Below are positions 54,718 through 64,000 of a stretch of 64,000 bases of DNA, piece by piece (the first letter of the stretch is position 1; the number at the start of each line of letters is the position of its first letter). Below the pieces are notes generated by a model. It was not told the origin of the DNA. It searched no databases and saw only the letters and a list, made by a program, of their open reading frames with translations. The DNA is from Aphis gossypii (Eukaryota > Arthropoda > Insecta > Hemiptera > Aphididae): positions 54,271,213 to 54,335,212 of the forward strand of contig NC_065531.1 in NCBI RefSeq assembly GCF_020184175.1. The letters run 5' to 3'. A program made the position numbers and the translations under genes.

Positions 54718-54857
54718 GAGCCGGATGATGAGAAGGAAAAAAACAGGAAAATCATACAAACCACACAATGCGATTGACACAATATAACAATAATTAAAAT
54801 CATTACCCTACTTGTCGTACAGTATGCTATATACTTGCTTGCGGTGCGTTTAAATCT

Positions 54858-54927
54858 CATCGCGAGTTTCAGATCGACTCTCCGGCGAAATCGTTATTTG
54901 AACGATGTGTCGTGTTAATGGCTTATA
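54858..54927 (-). promoter_or_regulatory. Possible core promoter and start codon of the host gene
   Basis: On the minus strand a TATAAG box begins at 54,927, a TCA initiator-like trinucleotide has its A at 54,899 (28 bases downstream), and an ATG lies at 54,860-54,858 in frame with the large exon. From that ATG, a weak donor (GCAA|GTATAT, near 54,834) would be phase-compatible with the acceptor at 54,694 and give an N-terminus MRFKRTASK followed by SAGSC. Reading straight through instead adds a hydrophobic segment (VMILIIVILCQSHCVVCMIF). Both are hypotheses. The initiator is not a good match to the insect TCAGT consensus. Confidence 0.25.
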
Positions 54928-57069
54928 AGTATACTTTATATCTGATACTAATCACTACTATCTATTGTCCTAGAATTGACAGAAATATCTCCAACCGATG
55001 GGGCGGGAATGAAAAACTTGTTCCGCATTGGGTTTTCCGAGAACCTGTCATATTTTGTAACCATTATTACTCACTACTCCCGAGTATACTCTCATATACA
55101 CCTATTTTGAAAATACCATTTTTTATAGTATTAAGAAGTATGCACACACATAATTACAGTATACACACAGTTTTTGTCCGGCAACCCCGAATACAGCTGT
55201 TAGAACTATTACATCACGAATTGCCCAGCTATTACATCATTGTTTTAAATTCCAGGTGTTAATTTTAGTGGTGCATATATTACCTAATTTATTGGTGTCC
55301 TAGTGCGCGCATTATTGCCTTATGCTTGCGGGCCAGTACAATTATCACAATATGTCCATTGTCAGGGTACTAAAAAATGATTTAAATAAAAACCAACTTG
55401 GGTTTTCGATAACTCCGTTGTATCACAAATTATCATACACGGAAAATTTAAAATTTATTTTTTCTCATTCATATTTATGTGAATTTATGGTTTATTTGTT
55501 TTTCTGTAGGCTTGTCGATGAAAAACATTTTCTAAAAATTAATAAATGCTTTTTGAACATTTTAATGATAAAAAAGGATTTTAATAATATTATATGAATT
55601 TAGAGATGGGATTAAAAATATTAATCCATGTTTTCAATTTTATTAGTTAATAAATTATATTTTAATTGAGAGTACTTAAATCATTTTAAAATTCAAACCA
55701 TTACTTTTTATTAGGTTTATATAATTTAATTTACCTATGTAGGAGGTATCTATATTTTAGTGATATACTCTTAGTGACGCAACTAGAACTTACTTTTGAA
55801 CCATAGTTCAAGTGTTATTCATTGAGCCCAAATGTTTAAGTCTTTAATCAGTAATTATATACAATTTTACCAGGGATAGATAAGATGTCCCTTTGTAACA
55901 AAAATATTAATCGTTAAAAGATACATTTAGGTAATGACTTATGGTTGTGAATAATATTTTATACAAACTGCAGTTCCTACTACTGGAGTACAAAATGACA
56001 TATACATGGTGTATATAAGTGTGTACCTATGTAATTGTATAATAATATTATTCAAAGTATTTTTTATACACACAGAATTATTACATCAAATTTGAAAAGT
56101 AAACAGACATTGCATGACATAGTATATTTACAATTCAAATTAAAATACTTATACTTTATGAAAAGGTTTTAATTTTCAAGTAAATATATCATGTTTTTTA
56201 TTACAGAAATAAAATATGTTGGGAATGTTTGATGGAGTTTATGGTTAGTGACTCACAAACAGTTGTTTACATTAACTACAATTTAGTGACCAAAAGCGCA
56301 ACTATCTCTTTTTATATTTTTTACCAAAAAGGTTCTGTGGCCGAAGAACAAAGATTTTTTGAACAAAAGTTTAACTATACCTTACTGCACTAGGTATAGA
56401 GTTCTAACTTAGTATAAGTATCAGTTTTTTAGAATTTTTTGAGAAAATGTTTTTAACAAACAACTATTTAGGTGTAACGGCACAAAAAAATATGTGGGAA
56501 TTCATATTATACAAAGGTTCTTGTAACTTTATGACGTGGAACAGATTCCTAAAATTGTGTTCATAAAATGTAATATTTGAACTTATATAACATTTTTATT
56601 TCACATATTATAATAATCTATATGTCCTAAAGGCCAACCGTTGCGCAAAACATATTTTTCAGATGTTAAAATATTATTTTATTTATATTATTTTTAGAAA
56701 AACACTGAAATACAAACTAAGTAAGTAAAAAATTACATTTTATACTAAATGCATTAACAATAGTTAATTCATTTAAAATACTAGATATTATTCATTATAT
56801 ATTTAGAACTGAGTTTAAAAAAGTTAAACACCTGGGTATAATAATAAAATCCACACATACCATTTAAATAACTAAGATCAAAGATGTAACTTTAAAATGT
56901 CAATATAATAATAAATACATTAATTAAAGGAGATTATTTTAATGGCGGTTAAATTTAATATGTTCTTATGTTAATCAATAATATAATAAACGTTTTCATG
57001 TATACTTATATTATCGCATGTTTATCGATATAATATTAATAAATATAATATTAATTAGGTTTTAAAATG

Positions 57070-57095
57070 TATTTAATAAATATATTTATTAAATA
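57070..57095. repeat. 26-bp perfect AT palindrome
   Basis: The centre ATAAATATATTTAT extends symmetrically to 26 bases with no mismatch. All A/T, so slippage or chance is possible. Confidence 0.7.
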
Positions 57096-57927
57096 ATCTT
57101 TCAAAAAATTAATTTGGTAATATTAAAAAAAAAAAAAAAATTGAAATATACCTACAATATAAATAAAAAATTATTTAATACTGATATTTGTCTATTATTA
57201 TCAAATTTACACATACTTAACTTCACATAAATATTGCAAATAAAATTGTATTTAATAAAAAAAGTTATACAGTTTAAAATAGATGTATTTTTATTTTTGT
57301 TTTAATTTTTTATCCAATAGTAATATTTTAAAGAAATAGATTTTTTTGTGACACAAATTTTGATGAACTATTCTTATACTCCAGTCTCCTATATGAAATG
57401 ATTAAGTCAAGACTTCAAAAGCTTTTAAAATAAAAAGCTTTAAAAAACTTATTTAACATTATACTTAAAATTAAATAAATTAAGACAAAACCACGATTTA
57501 TCTATTATTTTAATTTAATCATCCTTAAGATAGTATACGTTTTAAGAGTCATAAGAGACGTATTTAGTAGTAAATACGCTATTCAGAAAAAAAATATTTA
57601 AAATGTTATATTTTTAATAAACGTAAAAAATAGTATTAAAAACTGTTCACACTTGTAATATGTATTATATGCTGCAGAATGCAGATAGTATAATAGGTAC
57701 TGTATTAAATTATTTAATTCGTGGTATTTAAATCGTTGTGTACAATGTACATAACACTAATTAATAAAACTGAACTTTTTTGAAAAATTTTTTTAAGAAT
57801 AGAAGAACACCATTCTCGTGAAAACGTAAAACTAGTAACTAGTTTTAAAACTCACATTAATCCTCTCTTCATAAAATCAAAATGACACTAAAGAACTTTC
57901 AGTATGTATTTCCTGTTCCAACTTAGC

Positions 57928-58174
57928 AAAAATTAAGATTTTCAAAACTTTTTATTTACGAATAGATTGTACAATACTGTAAACGCGCGTTTTGAAATTT
58001 CTTCCTGAATCATTCCTTCTTTTGTAAAATAAAGTTAAATGACAAATTTGTAGAAACGACCCGCAAAAATTAGTTATGGAAGCCTCCTTTGTTAATAAAA
58101 ATTAAGATTTACAATTTTTTTTTTTATGAATAGATTACACGCCATTCTTAACATGCACATATATTTTTGAAATT
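57928..58174 (+). repeat. Diverged direct repeat pair
   Basis: Segments 57,928-58,000 and 58,097-58,174 share AAAAATTAAGATTT, then a T-rich stretch, GAATAGATT or TGAATAGATTAC, and TTTTGAAATT in the same order, about 169 bases apart. This suggests an old local duplication or two copies of a short interspersed repeat. Confidence 0.4.
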
Positions 58175-60020
58175 ATTTAAAATTTTTACATGAATGTAAC
58201 ATGTCACATTTTGTTGGTTATTGTTTAAATGTACCTACCATTTACGTATTATTTTCAATGGTGGCATTACATTTTAAATTGACTTCAGTCTAAAAAAAAT
58301 GTTAAATATAATAATACATTTCTGTTGCGATAGTATGTAAATTGTGTTTCTAAAACATTAGAATATATTTTATTTAATATAAATGTTTGGTAAGCATGCA
58401 CATTTCACATTATACATTTTATACCAGTAGGTATAACACTTGTAGTTTGGTATTTAATATTATTTTTATTTTATTTATTGCAAAAATATAATAGTTAAGA
58501 AAATTTGAGACATTATCTTGTACCTATTTAATATTTATATTATATAAAAAACATATGTATTATTGTATTAATTAAAATTATTGAATTAATTATTTAAGAA
58601 TTATTATCGGTTAAAATATGTCTAATAAAATATTTATATTATCTATGTTCATTAAAATCATTAAATTTGTTCAGTATGTAAATTTATATTTAGACATAAG
58701 TATTACAACCATATTTAAATATTTTCTAAAAGTAAACTAATTAAAAAATGCTAAATTTTAAATATGTATCAATAGTATACATTTTATAAATTTATTCTAG
58801 TATTTTTATTGAGAATGTCTCAAAATAAAAATTAAGAATAGATTAAACTATTAAATTAAATTATACTAGGAAGAAATTAGAAAAAAGTAAAAACATTAAC
58901 TGTTGAATACCTATGTTAATGGTGTTAATACTTATAGAATATAAAATATAAATCATTGATCCATGTATTTAGATAAAAGATTAAGTTTAATATTATGGTT
59001 TATGTTCACAAAGACCATGATGTATCTAGTTACTATTATTATAAATATTACATGAGCAAAGAATAGGAATACTGTAATAATTTATACTAAATGTTAATTT
59101 GAATGATGTATATAGTACCCTGTGTGTATACAATATTAGGATCAATATTTTTTAATTGGATCAAAGTATATAATAAATATAATACATTTATAGGTTAAAA
59201 TTAAAATTTGGACATTTTAGTTTCAACAGCTCTTATTTTTAAGGATATTAGTATAATAGTATCGACACTGATATAATAAAGTTACAGGTAATATTGTAAA
59301 ATAATTATAGGATAATTAAACATTAACTCACTCGATTAAAGTTTCTAATTTAGTTTAAAAACATTTAAACTGCATTTAGCCAATTACTGATCATTATAAT
59401 ATTGTACCTATTGTGTTGTAGTCAAAACTTTTAAAACGATTGTATTACCGTCCAATTTTTTTTTTTACTTATACTTTTACTCTCTTCTAACGAATAGTAA
59501 CTGACAAAAATCAATTAGTCACCATAAATTATACTGTTCATTTAAACCCAAATAAAAGTATTTTCTACATTTTCATGTCCTTTGTGTTTCATTTTGATTA
59601 ATTATAATATAATTTAATTTTGTTACTTTCCGTAAATATTTTATAAATAATAATACAACATAGAAAGCAATAAAAGGGAACGTATAATTAAATTTGTATA
59701 TTGTAAACTAGAAAAAATTAAAACATTGACAATGCATGTCTTAAATTAGACGTAAAGGAAATCCACTGACATTTTGTTATAATATATTATTTATTGCAAT
59801 ACAAAAATAATGTATTGTTAAATTCAAAATATTCTCCCGATTATAAACTATATATTACTATATACTATTCAGGTACCTACCTATGCGTATAGTTAATTAT
59901 TTGCGCCTCTCTTGAATAAATAGAACAACAATTTTTATTAGTATATAATACTATTTTAATACTTGTGTGCGTAAGTACAATATCAATATTTATATCGCAT
60001 CTCCCTTGTTAAGTGCTTGA

Positions 60021-60044
60021 GTCTCCCAGTTTGGGAACCCCCTG
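60021..60044 (-). mobile_element. Probable hAT-type terminal inverted repeat
   Basis: Read on the minus strand this is CAGGGGGTTCCCAAACTGGG and four more bases, very similar to the CAGNGGTTCCCAAACTG termini common in hAT transposons and their non-autonomous derivatives. The element would lie at lower coordinates, with TACTAAAT (60,045-60,052) as the candidate 8-bp target duplication. I could not find the second terminus with confidence, so this may be a truncated fragment. Confidence 0.4.
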
Positions 60045-60052
60045 TACTAAAT

Positions 60053-63000
60053 ATTTTAATTTGTAACCACTCATTCTAGAAATTTGAAATGTTTTCATAA
60101 TTTATGAGTTTATTTATAAATTTTGAATTTAAAATTATAAATCACATTTTTATTTATTATACACAATATTGTATAAGTTATACCTATTCGAAATATTTTT
60201 TTTAGTACAGCATATAAAATAGTATTAGTATACCTATATAAATGTAGCCTTTCTTCGACATAATTTAATGCGTATACTAAAATGTTTATTTCATAGTATT
60301 GATTTAAATACACAGACAATAGACATTAATACAATATTAATGTAATTGTTGAACTATAATTATTAATAAATGTTAATTAAAAAAAAAAAAAGACATTAGT
60401 ATAATATTATTATGTTATTGAATGTAACCATATACATACAATTTATATAATTTTACATATTGTATTCAATTTCATTAATAAAATATCTTGGCTGAAGTCG
60501 TTGTTCATTTTTATCAGCAATGTAAGTCAGTGAGAAATTTTACCAACTCATTAGGTACTTTATTTTAATTTTTAACACATCCATAAAAATGGAAAAAATA
60601 TAAGTAATTAAATAAAATAATATATTTTGCATTACAATTGTTTACAATATGATATGAGGTAATCAAATATACCTGGATCATTACTTTTTTTTTTAATATA
60701 ATCTATTGTGTAGCTTATGCTACAAAATAAGAAATACAATAAGTTCATTTGTAAACAATTATTATTAATTTTTTTTTGAAATTTAAATGAAAACAGCCAT
60801 TAATTTATGAGACGGAGATAATTACAATTAAATCACAATGCTGTTATTAATCAATAACTAAGCCAATACCAGTGATATTTAGATGTATTCATTATAATTA
60901 GTGTAAAATAAGGTTGATTTCATTGGTTTAATAATAATAATTGTCTGTCAATTCTTTAAAATTTCTCTACATTCTTTTGTCGATTTTCCACCATTATTAT
61001 GAACGTTTTCTATACTTAATTACCCTTTATAAACGGCTGTGAATTGTGGGCTCAACAACAATGTTTAATGAAGCAGTTTTTATTTTTCAATCAATAAATG
61101 GAAATAAATTTGACCAACACCAATTTTACCACTTGATTTTGAATTATATAACAATAATAAAAAAGATTTATCGAATAAACTCTTGAAGAGCAGAAGGTTT
61201 ATTCATCTTTTTAAATTCCTTGCAAAATTGCGATCAATCGTATTAACTATAACTTATTACTATACACACACAAAATATATAGATAATATACTTACTAATA
61301 CGATATAATAATATGATATATTTTGTTACTGTTAACTTAAAATTAAACACAATTTTTATTTATTTTTTTTTAAATTATGTTTTCTTTTGTGAAAAGTAAA
61401 TATTAAAATAAACCGAAATAATAAGGTAAACAAAAGTACGTTATATACATGAATTGGTTATATAAAATATGCTTAGTTACGTTGGTTGTAATTGAAATAA
61501 TTTTAAATACTGTGTTAAACGATAAATACGTCACATGCACGCTCTGTATATTTTTCATTAATATTCAATCGAGGCATGTCGATTAGATGTTATTTAAATG
61601 GTGTAAAATAATGAATATTGTGTAATATCATCGTGCACAATATAATTATGTTTTCAGAGCACATTAAACGATTATTGGCCAATAAAAACTACGAATTTTA
61701 GTTAGATGTAATGTACTAAACATTACAACAAATATTGAAATATAGTATTAAGACCGTATATAGATTAAGATTGAAATAGTTTTAAATGATTGACGTGATT
61801 TTGTATGGATACTACAATATTTTTGATTGATATTAAGTTTATATTATAGAGTATAAATAGTATTTGTATCCCTATATATTAGTTCGGTAGTTTATTTTAT
61901 AATACAATACATAACAATTTATATATTATGTAAGTATTCTCAAGAATACAAATCTTAAACATTAACAAACTAATTGACATTCTTAAATAAAATACTTTTT
62001 ACTTAAACAAAGTAGTTTACTGAATACTACGAACAACTTTCAAGATCACTTCAATTTTTAACAATTGCATATATCATCTTTATTTTAATTATTTCCAGAT
62101 TGGAAAGTTTAGAATTAAAATAACTTATTAGTTATTTTTTTACCTAATTAAAAATTTTATAAAATAGGAGACAAAGCCAAGAGTGCAGTTATGATCTCAT
62201 TGGAACTTTTAAGATATATAATATAATTCATAAGTTATAAATGTAATTTTTAAAATATAATTGTTGCTATTAACTAGTATTATACATGTATTCGATTTAC
62301 ATAAAAACTATAAAACATATATTATTAATATGAATGGATTTTTATTATAATGTTAAGTGTCTATAGACTATAATAGTGTTTTATAAAATTAAAAATAAAT
62401 TTAGACAATTTATATAATAATTTCACATCTGGTATTATAAATTAATTTAAATCAGATGGATACATAATGAAAATAAAAGGTTTATGTATCTATGATTTAG
62501 TTATGGGTACATCTATTAAAATAATTATAATGTAGCCTAGACAAATTGAGAAATAAATTTAGGCTTGAAATAAATATTCTTTATAAGGAGTATTCATTTA
62601 ATAAGTACATATTAATAGTAATACGTACCTATAAGTAACTTATAGATTATTTATTATTTTTGATTTCTTATAAACATACTTATTTTAGAAATTATTGAAT
62701 GACTACAAGTATACTAGTAATAACTCAAAAATTATTTAAGTTGCTTGTATTTTTAAATACTATGCTATTTTTTGTTGATAAGAGAAAAATCTTTGATTAG
62801 GGAGAGGATCATTAGTGATATATTAGTAAGGGGTACATTATTATAAACTCAATTATTGTTAATATTTTATATTATCTTACTGATCAAATCATATTTTTAA
62901 AGTACGATTAAACATAATATTTAATATATTATATCATAATTAGTACATGGCAGATATAATAATATTGTGATTTAATTATTAAATTGACTAATATTTATTT

Positions 63001-64000
63001 ATTTTTTTAAATTTATATAGTAGACAGAAATTAAACAATTTTTTAATTAATTTTGGTTTGATTTATTTTTAGTCTCTCATTAAAGAAAATTTTTCTTAAT
63101 ATATTTTTTAAATAATAAATTTATTTTTCAAATAAAAGTAGTTTTTTTTCTTATATATAATAATATAATCTTATATAATTTTCTTCTATACATAATATAT
63201 TACTTTATTTTTCTATAAATCAATAAAGTATATGAGTTATATTGAAATTATATATTTTTGTCAAAACAAAACTATACTTTTGTATCTCAATTCTCAATAT
63301 AAGATATTTTTAAATATAATTGTCTAAATTAGAACGTTTTAACCCATTTTTAAAGCAATGGTTTGTGGCTTTGTGTCAATGCACGTACATTATACCAAGG
63401 ATTTTTGATTAACTGCATTGCGTGTAGTCATGTTCGGTATCTCAGCACGTGACTTAAAGTTTAACGATTTGAACATGATTGCAATATATTTAATAACCAC
63501 AATTTTAATAATGAATTAAAAGTACTTGAAGTAAATTAAAGTTTTCTTTTATACATTTTAAATAACATTCGTATTATTGATACTTCAAGACGTATTCAAG
63601 TAGTTATTAGTTAGTAGGTATAGGTACATAAGTACATTTATAAACCAAACATTTTTTTATAATGAAAAATGTAAAACCCATTATTGTTATTTGTTTTTCA
63701 GAGATGTTAAAATTTAATATTTATTGTTATGATATTAAAGAAAAATAATTTTTAACAAATTTTAAAATGTAGACAAATATTGTTACAATTAAAGGAATCA
63801 AATATTTGTACAAATATATAAGAACACTGTTAACAAATTAAAAAAAAGCAAGTAAATATTTTGACACCTCTAAAATAAGTCTTGTACTCATTAAAACTTA
63901 ATTCGACAGCGATGCCGTTAAAACGCAAGTAAATATTTGTGTTTAATGTATACATTAAGACGTTAACGGGCACAAAAAATATGTTAAAAGATAACGAGAG
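60053..64000. other. AT-rich DNA, nothing recognised
   Basis: Uniformly AT-rich with short A and T runs. No gene, RNA or mobile element was recognised up to the window end. A missing 5' exon of the host gene could lie beyond the right edge. Confidence 0.5.

Larger units (their letters stand above)
54928..60020. other. AT-rich DNA upstream of the large exon, no gene recognised
   Basis: No GC-rich islands occur here, in contrast to the 53-kb intron. It contains a divergent plus-strand frame (54,918-55,262) of doubtful reality, a perfect palindrome at 57,070-57,095, a poly-A run at 57,125-57,140 and a diverged repeat pair at 57,928-58,174. It is intergenic if the promoter at 54.9 kb is real, otherwise intron. 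Confidence 0.5.

Overview
The window looks like nuclear DNA of an aphid (Hemiptera, Aphididae). It is very AT-rich, has many AT-type microsatellites, many short pieces resembling TAGGTACCTA and (TAATA)n, and sparse coding. No bacterial-type operons, rRNA, convincing tRNA or CRISPR arrays were seen. The aphid assignment is an inference from base composition and motif texture. No database search was possible.

One protein-coding gene can be supported, on the minus strand. A 1,044-bp GC-rich exon (53,650-54,693) encodes a long low-complexity, probably cytoplasmic segment: acidic run, Arg-rich stretch, poly-Pro and poly-Gln, and a PPLY motif. It splices across a 53,260-bp intron to a 206-bp exon (184-389). 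That exon encodes a Cys pair, one clear membrane-spanning helix, and the start of a second hydrophobic stretch. The reading phase matches across the junction (phase 2 donor, phase 2 acceptor). The gene then runs off the left edge through a strong phase 1 donor at 183. The product is a membrane protein I cannot name. Its 5' end is unresolved: either a strong acceptor at 54,694-54,695 receives an upstream exon, or transcription begins locally near 54,899 and the coding region starts at 54,860.

The intron (390-53,649) makes up most of the window. It is an AT-rich sea with about fifteen GC-richer, CpG-retaining islands, for example near 5.6-6.3, 8.7-9.2, 17.6, 20.7, 21.5-22.0, 23.7-24.2, 25.4-25.8, 37.1-37.6, 46.2-46.7, 47.2-47.7 and 50.2-50.5 kb. 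Several islands contain short open frames that end at consensus splice donors. They could be enhancers, alternative promoters or exons of nested genes. The most striking non-coding structure is a 19-bp stem hairpin at 2,947-3,011 that folds best as a plus-strand RNA and resembles a miRNA precursor. Other structures include an HSF-site-like palindrome (29,570-29,593), a nested inverted repeat (30,945-31,010) and a STAT-site hairpin (19,171-19,204).

From about 54.93 kb to 64 kb the sequence is uniformly AT-rich, without GC islands. It is either upstream intergenic DNA or another intron. It holds a probable hAT-type transposon terminus (60,021-60,044), a diverged repeat pair (57,928-58,174) and a 26-bp perfect palindrome (57,070-57,095). 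No exciting new system is demonstrated. The best leads are the hairpin, the giant intron with its islands, and the unidentified host gene.
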